Part shown: positions 47,932 to 60,778 of the stretch, in pieces
Position numbering within the stretch: position 1 is the stretch's first letter
How the letters are laid out: the number at the start of each line of letters is the position of its first letter
Assembly (NCBI GenBank): GCA_037576195.1
Contig: CM075102.1
Coordinates: 37,382,745-37,446,744 of the forward strand
Length of the DNA: 64,000 nt
Direction: 5' to 3'
From: Phytoseiulus persimilis
Taxonomy: Eukaryota; Arthropoda; Arachnida; Mesostigmata; Phytoseiidae
Notes under the pieces: model-generated
Told to the model about the DNA's origin: nothing
Database searches by the model: none
Seen by the model: only the letters and a program-made list of their open reading frames with translations
Made by a program: the position numbers and the translations under genes

Positions 47932-49760
47932 ACTGTCGCTGGGTGGTGCGAGCTGAGCCTGGGTGGATTCTGAGGGATCGATAGGCGATATTTATTGGAT
48001 GTTTCGCAGTAATTTGTATCCGTCAGTTTCGGGTCTCTGTCGGGGTGCCAATGATACTCAAATAGAGAACTCCGCCTACCATTGCGGTCATTCCTGGCCC
48101 AGAGTCTGGACATCTGGACCCGTGAACGGGATTCCGCACCCCCGTCTAGAGTTGTGGATTCGAACTCACGGATTTACGCGATCCCTAGTCGCGACACTCG
48201 GGAGTTTCTTCGCCGAATTTCATTGTCGAGGAAGTATATGTATCAGATGGCATTTTTTTTAACCACTCAGGTCCTCTGGTGCAGTTCTCTGAGAATGTAG
48301 GGGCGTCGCTCCTCGTCTCTCCCCTAAATAACGTCTCATCGTACTGGAAGTGGTTTGGGACCGGAATCCCGAAAATCCGGTATCTCGCCAACTTCTCTCC
48401 TCAAATAGAGCCTTGGTGGAAGTAAACTCGACTCCTATGCTTAGCGAGGCGTCCGAACGAGGATTTGGGAAAACAAGGATGTCTGCTCCTCCATTAGATT
48501 AATTTGGAAGCAAATTTACGAACCCTCTGAAGTACTCCGAGAGTGGAGGTCACGTTTCATGCAAACTAGACGGGCGGAAAAACTTGTCCCCCAGACAACA
48601 GTCTCGAACTGGAATCGGTAGAGTAGATGAGCGGTTTTTCCGTGCTTGAAATGGGGCCCTTGCTGAGGAACATCCCGGTCTCTGCAGAGCCATAATTTTG
48701 CAAACTGGCGAATGTGCTAGAGGAGAGATCACCTCGATTCGACTTGGTATCTGGGAACCCTCGAAGTTCAGAATTTTCATTCTATCTGATCAATATCATA
48801 TCTACAACTGCCCTCAAGCCAGCAGGATGAAATATGATTGACTGTGTATATTTTCAACGGGAAAGACACCAATTACAATTGGTGATAAACGCTTTTGAAT
48901 CAGAATCTTCATTCTATCCTATCACTGGCGATCTTTTAATGTCTCCTACCGATAGGAGCTTCTCTCATTCCCTCCAAAGAGGTCGGTGTAATCCCAATCC
49001 TGATCCTTCAGAACAGTAGTTTTTGCAGAGGAAAACCTGTCCGATACATCCTCTGTCCCTGGACTTGAATCACTACGAAGTCCGACGCGGAATTACTGTT
49101 GTGGTTCTACAAGGCGTAAGGTGAACGCGGCAGTTCGGCGCATCACATGTGCAATCGAAATTTCAACGGAAAATCAATCTCGAGGAAGAATGTGCGCCTC
49201 ATAGCGTGCCAGCAAATAACTGACTGATGACATCCTCCGGCATAAGACTCACAATTTTGAGGCGGCCTTGGAGATCACAACACTCCGAGAAGATTCAGTT
49301 TCTTGAGGAGCATCTTGGAGCAGGGCCACTGTTGCTTTGTATCGTGATGCGCAACGGCTGTGGTTCGAACAAACGAGGAACTTTCCGGAGCGGCTCCACC
49401 CAACTGAATTGAAGCCGTGCTCGCTGGCGGAATCCATCCATGCTTCCAAATCTGAGATCGGATGTCAAACACCGAATCGGCTACTCGGATACCATGAACT
49501 TCGAACACGCCGTGGTGCGTCGCATCAAGAGATTGGATTGACAGAAATTCGAGAGACGTCAGTTTTCCCGACATCTCACACGCTCCGCAGGCATGTTCTT
49601 TGAGGACATGCTCCCGGATCGCAGGAGTTCTCAAGTTCCATCTTGCTTTTGACTGTCATTCAGAGCTAAGTTGGCGGATTTCGGAAAATGTTCTTGCAAA
49701 ATGTAGCTCATTCATCCGACTGCAGTTCTGAGCTAACCATTTGAGTCTATTCATTACATT
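47932..49760. other. Region without an assignable gene
   Basis: Only short overlapping frames on both strands (for example 49,275-49,634 minus) without domains or paired splice sites. Confidence 0.3.
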
Positions 49761-50297
49761 TCAATCTTCATTTCCCGAAATTGGCTGAAATTCTCCTTCC
49801 CTCCAATTCAAAGGACTCGCAAAGTTCCCACAGGCGGCCCAGCTGAGTTCGGTGGAGGTTGTCCTTGGGAGGGTGTCCATCTGACAGAAAGTGATCGGTG
49901 TTGCAAGCATCCCGCTCTCAACTGGGGAGAACCCACGAGCCAAAACAAAAGAAAGTCGCAACAATAGTTGGTGTCGCGCGACCTCCGAAACTTGACTGAA
50001 GAGAGCTCTGTACCTTCTCGAAAACTACTCCCTGGTCACGGACCCCGAGCCAAAGTTGCGTGTTATTCACCTTAGTCAGTTGGGAATCATTGGGCACCGC
50101 CTCAATGGAACAACAACCACGAAGGGTGTTGAAATCGGAAGTCGCTGCCTTGGAATGAAAAGTCCGTACCTCTCCGCCGCTGCTAATGTCGCTTTTGATG
50201 CTCATCCACTCAAATTTGTTCGAGGGAACGGTCTGGGTGAGAAACGAGATAAAGCACAGCGGGGTGAATGCAAACAGCAAAATAAAAACGAAAAAGG
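49761..50297 (-). CDS. Hypothetical membrane protein, C-terminal exons
   Basis: Two exons with consistent phase: 50297..50014 (after a GATTTCAG acceptor, before a GTACAG donor) and 49880..49761 (after TTTCTGTCAG, ending TGA). The first encodes a strong hydrophobic helix (FFVFILLFAFTPLCFISFL), then a polar domain with paired cysteines (RGCCSIE) and NNTQ, a possible glycosylation site. The second adds a short tail ending ISGNED. The N-terminal exons are not identified and no family is recognised. Confidence 0.35.
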
Positions 50298-50301
50298 CTG
50301 A

Positions 50302-51034
50302 AATCTATCGTCATCGTTTGTATGCGCGTATACATACAGACAGAGAATGTCTCTCAAAGCTAATTTCTCGTACGCAGGGTTTTACACAATTCGGGGCGAG
50401 ATCTGGAGAGCTCGGAGCTGGCCTGTCGCGGGGTTCGCGGGTGTCGATGGACCTGGTGCGGGTCGAACAAATCCGAAGCTTGAATTCCGAATCTTAAATG
50501 CAAGAGAATGCAGCGAGTACACTCGGAAGGACTAACGAGGGAGTCAAAAAACCAAAGAAAACAAACTCGAGAACCTTCATCGATTTTCGCTCGGGAGGAA
50601 CATCACACATTATCGTTCAACTGACTTCCGCTGCCTGTGGAGTCCATAGTCGAGCCCAATAACAAGTACCTCACGTCAAAAATATGAAATTTCAGAGCCG
50701 AATCTCACGACGTTCTTTGGGCTATCGGTCGGGAGGGAGAGATCCAAGATCGGAAGCATTCCTCAGAGTTATGACGAAAAGAAGGATGGGGGCGAAAACT
50801 GCTGTGAATGTCTGGGCTTGCCCTGAGTCTTCGAAGGATGACTCCTTCGTGGGAGCTGGAATACTTCTCGAATCCGCCAAACTCAAAACTTCCCCGTTAA
50901 ATATCAACGACGCAACTGCAACTCGCGATCCTGCAGCTCCTCGGAGCCCGCCAACGGCTGAGAGTCGGGAGGAATCTGGCAGAACTCTGTTTCTATGCTA
51001 TAGGTTCAGGACACTGGTGAGTGAACCCGAGTTT
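50302..51034. other. Region without an assignable gene
   Basis: A hydrophobic minus-strand stretch near 50,760-50,830 (FTAVFAPILLFVITL) could be an upstream exon of the membrane protein gene, but phases were not matched. Confidence 0.25.
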
Positions 51035-51040
51035 TTTATT
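51035..51040 (-). terminator. Poly(A) signal of parkin
   Basis: AATAAA on the minus strand, about 107 bases after the parkin stop codon. Confidence 0.55.
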
Positions 51041-51146
51041 CCAAGCCGGATCTATCAGTCTCCTCGTCCAGCAACCTTCATCAACTGCGATGATATATAT
51101 CAGACAGTAAAAATCAGGATCAGGAATGCTTCCGGTTGTCGCCAGC

Positions 51147-54100
51147 TTAACCGAACCAGTGAGATCCTTGACAGCTCCTTGTCCACTCCGCTTGACAGAC
51201 CCAACACCATTCGAAATCACATCTCCCGCACGCCATGTGCATGCAACCGCCTGGAACGAGACAAAACTCCCGGAATAAAGCCTAATGTACCCGTGAATGT
51301 TCGCACTGAGTGCTCGACGCGATGATTGCATATGCAAAAATGAAGTTGAATGTCCCACCGGATCGTTCGGTCGGCGTCCGGCACTTGGGGCATGGCTTCG
51401 TGGTGTCTTTGATGGTGATACGGGACGATCTGTCCCAACGAGAACGACTCGCTCTGTCTTCGTCCACGGTGAAAGAGGTCCCTCCAGCCGTGTCCTCCCT
51501 CTGCATGGCCAGAGTCAGATCTCTCTCTGCTATATCCTCCTCCTGGCACGGCCCGATGTGCGCTCCTTGGAGGCAGTCGCGACAGAAGACGAACTGAACG
51601 AGAACCGAGATCAAAAGCCAGTGTTGGAATGCGCGTGGAGTCGGGAATTCAGAGCAATCGATTGTGAAAGTATAAATCTCGACATTGGACATCTAGAAAC
51701 TTTAGCGCAGAGAAGGAGCGTGCAAACTCACGCCGCAGCCTTGACCTTCCACCCGAGAGCAGGTGATCTTGACGCACTTGGAGATTGTCTCATCCAGTAA
51801 AATGCCTGCTCCGCAACCTGGGCGTGGGCAGAAAATACCGCCTGCTTGCGTGATGAAGTCTTCCGTGGCGAAACGTTGGTATCTGGAGCGTCAACAACGA
51901 CGAGCGGGACATAAAATGAGTCGTCCTCGGAAACGACCGAGGAAAATCTCTGAACGAACTCGATAAAGCCTGTATTGGCTGTCTGACCTTTCGTATTGCT
52001 CATGGCCGAGGACTCTGAAATGGTGCACGTCCTTAATGAAAGAGTCTGCACAATTCACGGGGCACGGTAACGTATACCCGAAAAGCTCTGTCTGGACGAA
52101 TTTCCGTTCGTTCAGCCTTGACTGACAGTAGTTGAGGAAACACTCCAAGCAGATGACGTGTGAAGACTCGCACGGGAACACCAGAATGATTTGACTGCAA
52201 CACACAATTTTTTTTTCTGAATGAATTATCCTCTGTCCAGGCAGATGAGGGCAAGGAGCAATCCAACCGCGTGTCATACATGACGCCTTTTCATCGCACA
52301 CACCTTATGTCTTGGCAAGCAATGCACGGGACTTGTTGGAAATTATTCTTGATGTGTTCCAACGGCGCCGCAGTATCAACGTTGGGAGTGTGCGCAGCGC
52401 ATTTGAAGAAAAATTCGGCCTTCGAGCCCTTGCAAGATTCGTTCTGGCACCTGTCAGGCCAAAAGCATTGGGCATCTCATCGGAGGACGCGTATCGTTCT
52501 GTATGTAGATTTGGACGCTCAAAACATGAGAAAGCTCGCACTTACTTCCCCTCGAGTCGTCCCCTCGTCAGGACATCTTCCCAGCATTGAGGATCCTCCT
52601 GCAGGAGTAGAGTGCCTTGAAGACAAGTCGCACACCTGACCCTGAGCTTCCCGGGGCACACCTGTTTACATGGGTCGTTGCAGAACACGAAAAAGTGCAC
52701 TCGTCGAATATCTGGAAGATCGAATGGAAACCGTCGCTGCATTCGAACAGGCCCAAAGCTGCAATCGATAGCAGTCACAAGATGGAGATCTCTTGATACT
52801 CTCCGAGCGAATGATCTGAAACGATGAAGTCACACTTACCGATTGAGCTCCCCAGAGTCCTGCGGTCTCTGTCAGTCAGTTGCAATTTCACAATGGAGTC
52901 TGACAGTGGACAAGCGGTTTCCGCTGTCACTTCAGGAACGGAGATCGATACGTGCGGCTGTTGTTGTTTGACCGCGTGGAGGACAGTTTGATCTCCTACG
53001 TCGAAATCCTGCAAGTCAACGATGTGTTGAATTTGTCTTCCCTGCTTCCCCCAGAATACAGGGAAGAAATCGCATCAATTCGCAGTGATCTCTTCGGAAC
53101 TTGAGGACTGGGAACCCCGCCATGTCCTGTTCGACATGAATTCACAGCTCGAAAGAGATTCAACGACTCAAATTTCTAAGCTGCGGAAGTGGACGTCAAC
53201 CTAAGACTTGAGTTTGACAATTTTTCAAAGACGAATCGAGGCTTCTGATAGGTTTCAATATATTTCAGTACGTTTGGAGGAGGAGACGTTGTGGTTCATA
53301 ATCTTCTCTCCGATGCGGTCGACTAGTACATCGTCTGCTGATTTTTCTCCCGGATTCAGGCGGAGAGACAGGTGATGAAATATTTGGAAATGCATCGAGG
53401 AATTCGTTTACATCGATTCGGAGCACCCTAAAAACATCGTGTGTATTCTGTTGCCGCCACCAGGAACATCACTCAGTCAGAGTAAGATCTGAGTTCATTC
53501 GCGGAGTCTGGACACATTCAACCCGAATGGCGCTATGAAGAGGCCGTGAGCTGTTGGAAACTTCTCAGATAACTTCCTCTGTCTCCAGCACTGAGATCCC
53601 AGCCCAAGAACGGATGTGATGCGAAAATCCCCAGATAGAGACGAATCGCGTGACAGAACTGTGACCAACAAAACTTGAGTTAAGGTTCAGGCACCGTGAG
53701 ATGAAAAATCCTGGTATCATATCGTTTCCCTAGTCAAGAGAGGGGGTCGTGCCGCGAACAGAGAAGACGGAATTCACAAATTAACAAATCTACAACGGAA
53801 TCTGAAACATTGGATTTGTCAGGGGTAAGAAAAGATCTAGATGCTATTATGATACAGTATGAGATCTCGATGCATATTTGGCTGCGTCTCTCGTGCCAAT
53901 GATCCGCTCAGTCTTCGTTCGATCCGACTGGGTCTCTCTACTCGACCCTAGTCCAGATCCACAATCGGTATGATTCGGGTGAAGATATACATGAACAAAA
54001 TCAATACATTCAGCAAATGGCTGTATACAGTGATTAACGCCTAGCTTTAACAACAGGCACACTTCATTGCAAAGGCAATGAGATCGTTCGCTAGGTTCTA

Positions 54101-57100
54101 TGGCTGGTTGAACTTTTGAGCTTCGCGAAGGCCGACCGCTGAGTTGAAGCGCGACCTGACGTAAAACAGCTAAACATGGACCGAAAACAATACATGAATT
54201 TTTATTCCTCAACTTTGGGGTTGGAGTCGAACGTTCGTGTGTTTTTTCACTCCAATTTTGCTCGTTTCCGAATAGATGACACTGAAGAACACTGGTGAGA
54301 CTGTATTCCCGATGGGGGAGACTGAATGGATATTTAAAGTAGATTATGGTATGAATTATGAGTTGAACTGCTTCTTGTTGAACTGAAGAGGGCGCAATCG
54401 TTCCGAGAGCGTTGCGTAGCGAGCGGGTTTAGCGCGAGAAGCTGGAACTGAAAGTCTCCCTTCTTTCTGTGATTTACGACAGGGACGAACTCGACGGGCC
54501 ACACAAGTCCAGCGGATACGACGACGACGATGAAAGGAGCGATCACGACACCGCTTCCGATCAGCGGACTGTGCCGGACTCTTCACTCTTCATGATCTGC
54601 TGGTCATCTGCTCCATGTCGCAGAATTCCGAAGATCGTTAGCTATTGTTTTAGTTGACGTTGCGGTTTCTGTTTGTTGTTGCTGCTGACGTTCTTTCGTG
54701 GTGGTGCTTGTGGAGACTCGATCATCTACCTGCGGTCGTCATGTCTTCTGTCTTTTTCCCGGTAGCTTCTTTCTTCCCTATCGTCCCTACCTCCACCACT
54801 ACGTTCGTCGCGATAACTGCGATCATCATCGCGATCTCGGTAGTCTCGTTCCCTGTGGGAACTTGATGAAGAATATCGATCTTCATGATAACGTTCTCGT
54901 TCTCTGTAAAGCGGAATCTCATGAGATATGGGTTGGAATCAATTTGCGCACACATCCAGACACATCCCCGGAGCAGGTGGTGCCTGGGATTCTTGCGTGG
55001 TAGCCTACCTTGATCTGTCGCGTTCTCGTTCACTGTTCCCACGAGATCCGCTATCACGGTACTCTCTATCGTAATCCCTGTCTCTGGAACGAGACCGTTC
55101 TCTCCTTCGCGTGTCTCTCCGGTCGCGACGATCCCGCTCTCGCTCTCTGATTGGGGATCGCGAACGCGCGCGCTTTTCGGTTCGAGATGACGAGCCGTAA
55201 CTCTTCGACTCGATGCCATGAAGGGTGTCTTGGAGACTCGCGACGAGGATTTTGCAGCGTTCGTCTTTCGCAACTTTCGACGATTTTATCATTGAGATTG
55301 CGGTGACGAGACTTTCGATGGCCGCCGGGTAGTTTCCGGCAGCCGCTTCGTTGACAGCTCTTGAGATCGCAGAAGAACTAATTGTCCTGTGACGCGCCAT
55401 AATGTCTTCAAACTCAGCTTCGCTCATGGGGGGGATTTCGCTAGCTTGGTATTCCCCTCCGTAAGGCGGGGGTCCGGGGAAAAATGCTGGATTCAGATGA
55501 GCGCTCGGTAGTCCTGGAAGTGGAGGCGGAGGACGATTCGAAACTGGAGGCATACCGGGCGGCATACCCGGGGGCGGTTGACTCATCGGTGGCGGCATCC
55601 CCGGAGGAGGCAGCCCGTACGGGGGAGCTCCGGGTCCCGGTGGGGGTGGCATGCGGTGCATCATTGGAGGGGCTCCCGGTGGCGGGCCCTGGAAGTTGGG
55701 CGGCGGTGGTCCGCCAACGTTGGGCGGAGGTCCGTTCATGGGCGGCGGGAAACTCATTGGTGGCGGGCCTGCTCGACCCGGACCTTCCCAATGAACCGCT
55801 GGATCGTGGCGGGGGAGAATACCTCCACGGCCTCCTCGATCAACTCGACCACGACGACTATCACGACCTCTGAAGCTGCCGGTGTCTCTGTAGACGTCTC
55901 GCCTATCGTCTCGGAAGCCCCCGTCTCTGTAACCTCCTCCATCTCTGAAGCCCGCGCCATCGCGGAAGCCCGAGCCATCACGAAAACCGGAGCCATCACG
56001 GAAGCCTCCCGGGTCTCTCCCGAATCCGCGATCTTCTCGGAAACCGCCTCCACGGTCAACACGTTCTCGGAGACCTCGTGCGTCGCCGTCCATCGGACCG
56101 GAATCACGTGGCGGACCTTCACCCGGCTTCCTCGAGGCGGCCTGCAAACGAAGCGTTGAAAAGTCGTCCGTTGAATGGGGAAGAGAAACTTGACGACTCG
56201 TAGCCGCACCTGAGCCGCATGCGAGATTCCCTCGACAATTACCTCAAACTGGTTCAAACTGGCCCTGGTGCAGGGAGTGACTATGGGGTTCTGACCGTGA
56301 AGATCTTCTTTGGGCAGTCTTTCCATCAAAGTTTTGAATGAAGCATCCGATCCGAGCGTCACGAGACAGAACCCCTTGCTCTGACCGTTGGATCGGTTCT
56401 CAAAGAACTTCACGTCGAGCATATCCTGCACGCCAACTCGTTGAATAACGTCGGTGATGTCCTGATCGGTTGTCCACCACGTGAGGTTGCCTGTAAGAGT
56501 ATAGGTTAACTATGTCGCCAGTTTCCATTGGAGCTCCACGTGTTCCGGAGTATTCTTGTACGAAGAGCGGGCCTCATTAGTTTCCAAGAGGCCTCGATCT
56601 GTACGGAAATCTATAATGCGAGCTCCTCCTGATCTCGTGGAACAAATCGACCGATTCCTGTGCCTCCGAATCCATCTTTGGAAGATGAAGAATTGAAAGC
56701 GCGATGCAGATATAACGTGCGACATGTATCGCCAATGTTTAGCACACCTATGACCGCGAAACTTGACGTCGAACCGGTCATGCTCGGAAAGGCAGCCGGA
56801 AACTCGGAAACCATTCAGGAAGGATCCCTGAAACTCGCCCGAGTAGCTGGCTATCTTAGTGATAACATTCCCAGGAGCCTTGCTAACTGAGAGAAAGAAA
56901 CATTGATACTCACCAATATACATCGCAACCCGACGCCCGCTGTGGTCCCTGTGCTGCAGCGGAGGGTTGGCGTCTCCATTTTTTTTCTCCTTGAGTAAAG
57001 GCTCTTTGCTGACTCCTGAGCCGACCGGAGCGATCACGTCATCGTAAAGGTCTACGTTTTCCAGACCTTCATCATACGCGCCACTGAACTCGTTGTCCAG

Positions 57101-58022
57101 GTCGGCATCGGCATACAAATCGATGTCGGCATCCGCCATTTTCACCAGAACTACCTCTTAAACAACAAACGCGTGCGCTATGTGGAGCTCCGATACAGCC
57201 GCGAAGAAAAACAGTGGGCTGCTCGAGCGGGCAAATTCAAAACGTTTGTAGAACGAGACCCTTCCACAAACGATACAGAGGAATCCACGGTCCAAGGAAG
57301 AACCGGCTCTGGATTTGGATCAGAGTGTTCCTCGAATAGGCCGTTCGCGAATCTTACACGGAATCATACCTATCGTTCAACCTGATCCCCGACTCCGCAA
57401 ATAACTGACTACAGGAAGGAGCCACAGTCAAGTGTTCAGCAGCGAACCGCGCTAAATGACTTCGAGTCGCGCGTCGGGTTCGATTCGGTTTATTCGCACA
57501 TTTCTGACCTTCGAACTTGAACATTGAGAACCTCGGCGGGATGAACTCACGATAAGCTCCTTGGCGAGCCCACCGGAGCATTCAAAGTATTTCCTCGCAA
57601 AGCTACTTCATGGTACTTATGTATCAAGATTTCTCAATGGGACTATGAATGCTGGCATGCGAATCAGATGACAACTTTTGAGTAGCTAAACACTCGAGTT
57701 CCGGAAAACACCATACTATGTTTCTGTGAATAGATTTTTCAGAGCCACTAACCTGGAGAATCGTATTATCCATGAGTTCTTTCCCAGCGAAGATGATGCG
57801 CAACTCCTGCTGGGGAATATTGAGCTCCAGCGCAAGCTGGTCTTTGATTTGCTCAACCGTCATGTCAGCAGAGATCTTCACCGGTATTGTGAGATCCTTG
57901 CTGAACTTGACATTCACCGTCAGATCAGTGTCCTCGGTTTGTTCAAGCATTCTTCCGAAAGTGATGAAGTTTAAAAACTTGCTGAGCACTTCAAGTATCC
58001 AAGTGAGCCAACTTGTGGCCAT
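51147..58022 (-). CDS. park: Parkin, RBR-type E3 ubiquitin ligase
   Basis: Complete gene in eight exons, phases all matching: 58022..57753, 53008..52840, 52711..52546, 52450..52304, 52194..51988, 51882..51732, 51593..51359 and 51250..51147; 482 residues. The Ubl domain shows [21 protein letters not shown]0 has [14 protein letters not shown] and [14 protein letters not shown]1 has [13 protein letters not shown] and the [13 protein letters not shown] block. The IBR has [13 protein letters not shown] and [20 protein letters not shown]2 is [11 protein letters not shown]...EWCWVC with the catalytic cysteine, and the protein ends HWFG. Parkin is activated by PINK1 and ubiquitinates outer mitochondrial membrane proteins to trigger mitophagy. 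Oddities: about 36 residues precede the Ubl, including a hydrophobic [19 protein letters not shown] segment. The first coding intron is 4.7 kb and holds another gene. Confidence 0.95.
53009..54725 (-). other. Parkin intron 1, distal part
   Basis: Non-coding stretch between parkin exon 2 and the nested CPSF6 gene. A minus-strand AATAAA at 54201-54206 could terminate CPSF6, giving a 3' UTR of about 520 bases. No other coding signal. Confidence 0.4.
54726..57139 (-). CDS. CPSF6: Cleavage and polyadenylation specificity factor subunit 6
   Basis: Complete gene in four exons with matching phases: 57139..56914, 56490..56243, 56141..55009 and 54903..54726; 594 residues. CPSF6 (CFIm68) partners CPSF5 in cleavage factor Im, which binds UGUA sites and selects poly(A) sites in the nucleus. 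The acidic start ([14 protein letters not shown], then VDLYDDVI) is typical. The RRM carries VAMYIGNLTWW (RNP2) and KGFCLVTLG (RNP1 position). A long Pro/Gly-rich centre, also with repeated GFRDG units near 55.9-56.0 kb, leads into HLNPAFFP and the conserved [23 protein letters not shown]-type domain. An RS/RE/RD-rich tail ends HDDRR. No frame break. It lies wholly inside the first coding intron of parkin, on the same strand. Confidence 0.95.
57140..57752 (-). other. Parkin intron 1, proximal part and CPSF6 promoter region
   Basis: Between parkin exon 1 and the CPSF6 start. It must hold the CPSF6 promoter and 5' UTR unless the two genes share a transcript. No TATA box is evident. Confidence 0.4.
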
Positions 58023-60770
58023 AGATGAGAGGTGAGCAGCCGGATATGAGACAACTCCGATTCCAGGTATCTCTCAGGGAGCGCTTCTCGGAAAAACTCC
58101 TGGTCAAAGAAACCCTTCCTGTCTCCTTCGAACTTCTGAGCGTTCCATCTCTTTACTGAGATCAGCTGATAGAATTGTGGCGGGCAATTTGAAATATCTC
58201 AACTCTCTGTGTGACAGGCAGTAGTGTAGCGATGGGGGCGGAGGGTTCGGTCCGCCCCGGCGTGTGGGACAGCGTGTCGCCTGGACCGGCGTTCCTCTTG
58301 GATCAGGCGACAGCATTCGCCAGTTCATACATCGCACCCCGAACCTTCTATGTAAAGGCCCTAAAGGTGACGGAATCTCGCTGTGACGTACTTGGAAATG
58401 GATTCTTCCGGACTGGGAAATACCAGAGCTGTCTGTCAGGGTTTTGGAAGACTCAGTGTGGGATAGTGAGAGACTCCAAATACATGAAATTATGCTTTTC
58501 AGCATGATTTTCGGACGGGGGGGCCTATCTTGGCCTGTTTCACACATGGTCACGTATGAAGCTTGGATAGACCTTGATTTCGGGCAGAAGCGCGAGACTT
58601 CGTGTAAACTCGGTTGGTAAAAGTCACGGACGTTTCCGGGTCGATACGCAAGGCGCTCGGTTTCTAGGTTGCCCAACCGCATCAGTTTTCAGTGGCCTTC
58701 AGAACCAGTTAAAAAAGGTGCACTACCTCAACTATTTAGAAAGGTTACGGCAATTCAGAGAGTACTTGTGAACTCATCGCTACCGCCGGATAGCACACTA
58801 CTGCAAGGTGTGATGCGATACGGTGAGGGCTGACGACTCGATCATTCACGATAGAATCGTCCGAACGTGGGCTCTACAGGCAGCCAGGGAGCTCCAGTTG
58901 ATGACATTCACTAAACCGCCCAACACATGGATGAGATCCATGACAACTTCGATACGACGGAAGTTTTCTATACTGACCAAACCGGATTCAATCACATGGT
59001 CCGCACTAATAGAACGTTATCTCATGCGGGGGAATATACCACCGTGGTCAGCGAGAGCGCTCTAGGACCGCTCATTTTCAGCTACCCGATTCAACCACTG
59101 CTGAACATGAATGGGTGTTTGGTCGGTAAACTGTACATGTATCTGCGAGAGGTTAACGACGGCATCGGCCCGCACGTGGCTCCTACCCTTCAGGAATTCC
59201 GGAGTCTCTATCACACTTGTTCGGGATCCCGAACGCTAACCAAGAGTTTGGTGGAACAATGCAGTTGTGACCTGGAGCGCGAGGTTCTCGGTCGGCTGCA
59301 CGACAGCGGATGCTTGCTCTGTTACAGAGTGGTCATCGTATATCGGGACTTTGCTCACTATTCGGTGGAAGTGATCCGATTCTATAATTATTATTTATTC
59401 GCATGAGTCGATCAAAAATTGCATTTCGAAGAGCAGGGCAATTATTGCCTTTTTTCACTGCTCTGAAAAACTGATCGAAAAACTTCCGAAGTCAGCCAGC
59501 CGAATTCGGGAATTCCGGGCTCGATGCTGGATGGATGCATCGAAAACGCCCGGCTAGTCCGGATTTCTCGCTCGGAATCTGTAAGAAGGGCGAACGATCG
59601 TTTCAATCATTTTGTCCTATATGAACGCATGTCCTAGGACCCTGAGATTCGGTAGAAACTAACAGCCCAGTGACTGACAAGCAGATCGTATCCAATTTAT
59701 CCTATCAAATCCTGAAATTCGGCCAATTTTCGGGGTACGAATGATAGATTGAATGACCTAGAGTGGGAATGACGGGCGGTCTGAGAGAAGCTCATGTGGG
59801 CGTGCATCGCTCTACACAATTGATTCCACTCCGTATCTCGGCGACCACGAAGAACACTTATTCATGCTGATTTCCGAGCTTTCCGAGGGGGTGCCATATT
59901 GGTCTCAGGTTCAATCTAAAATTGCTCGAGTGAGTAGTGAAATTGTATGAGGGCTTCTCCCGTAGATTTGTGACCCTCTCGGAGAATCCGAACGTATTCG
60001 GTTCATCCAGAGCAAAGTTTGAGGACAAACCGGGGCCCCGAAATTCGTTACGCAAATGACGAAGAACTGACAGGGTGCACCAAAGCCACAGGGAACGACG
60101 TCGAAAATTCAGCCAGTTGTGCCGTCCCTCAGCGAGGGCAAACCGCTGGCGGGCGAGCCAATATTCAAAAGGAATTGTGGTAGGAGATCATAAGCCGAAC
60201 ATCTCTTCGACTCATGCAACTCGCTAGAAGCGTAACCAATTATTACTCGAAAGATTTCGCGCGGCCGGTCTAGCCGCCACATTGCTGTGGGCTCCCAAGT
60301 TCTGTCTGAGAATACATTATTCATTCGGGATCGGGAACTCATCGAAGTCTAAAGGAAGTAATGCTCACCAGAGAACATCAGTGACCATTATGGGGAGAAC
60401 ATCCCCCGTCGCGAGTCTCCCTAGTGATGCTGCTCGGTACCATAGGTCTTTGTTCGTGCGAGGGATTTCTACATATGATGACTGCACCATCTCGACATGT
60501 TTCTATTCTGTCACTGGTCAATATAATCCAGAATGGCATCATATCTGTTCCGCGTTTCGAAAAACTTCACCATGCCGCCTGGAGAGGGGCGGAAGCCACT
60601 GGGAGGTTTGCTTCAATTCACATTATTCCGATTCAGGGAGCATCGACTGCACAACCCAGCGGATCCGCGACCCCGTCGATTCATCATCCTCCCCCACGTG
60701 GTTGAGCCATACGGACGCGTCGTCAAGATGTTCAATGATGACTGCTGGAGCCGAGTTCCGAAACCAGTTG
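58023..60770. other. Region with one possible coding frame and repeat-like DNA
   Basis: 58,205-58,270 contains a C/G-rich segment (GATGGGGGCGGAGGG ... CCGCCCCGG) of the sort often found in transposon remnants. 58,762-58,818 could be a short exon between a CAATTCAG acceptor and a GTGAGG donor. 59,407-60,770 shows only overlapping short frames. Confidence 0.3.
58927..59406 (+). CDS. Hypothetical open frame of 159 codons
   Basis: Starts ATG, ends TGA, and reads like protein in its middle (VSESALGPLIFSYPIQPLL, then LYMYLREVND). The C-terminus is aromatic and hydrophobic. No domain, signal peptide or AATAAA is recognised. It may be the last exon of a longer plus-strand gene. Confidence 0.27.
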   Translation: MDEIHDNFDTTEVFYTDQTGFNHMVRTNRTLSHAGEYTTVVSESALGPLIFSYPIQPLLNMNGCLVGKLYMYLREVNDGIGPHVAPTLQEFRSLYHTCSGSRTLTKSLVEQCSCDLEREVLGRLHDSGCLLCYRVVIVYRDFAHYSVEVIRFYNYYLFA

Positions 60771-60772
60771 AA

Positions 60773-60778
60773 TTTATT
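60773..60778 (-). terminator. Poly(A) signal overlapping the stop codon of the secreted protein
   Basis: On the minus strand the last codons read GAA-TAA-A, so AATAAA contains the stop codon. If used, the 3' UTR is only 15-30 bases. Confidence 0.5.

Noticed and set aside
55441-56431. Several overlapping frames in the CPSF6 region on both strands
   Set aside because: Pro/Gly-rich repeats leave other frames open; the exon phases and conserved CPSF6 blocks fix a single reading.
57624-58022. A separate small ubiquitin-like gene
   Set aside because: The frame runs past a clear CAG/GTTAGT donor at 57753. Up to there it is the parkin Ubl, and its continuation is found at 53008 in matching phase and sequence.
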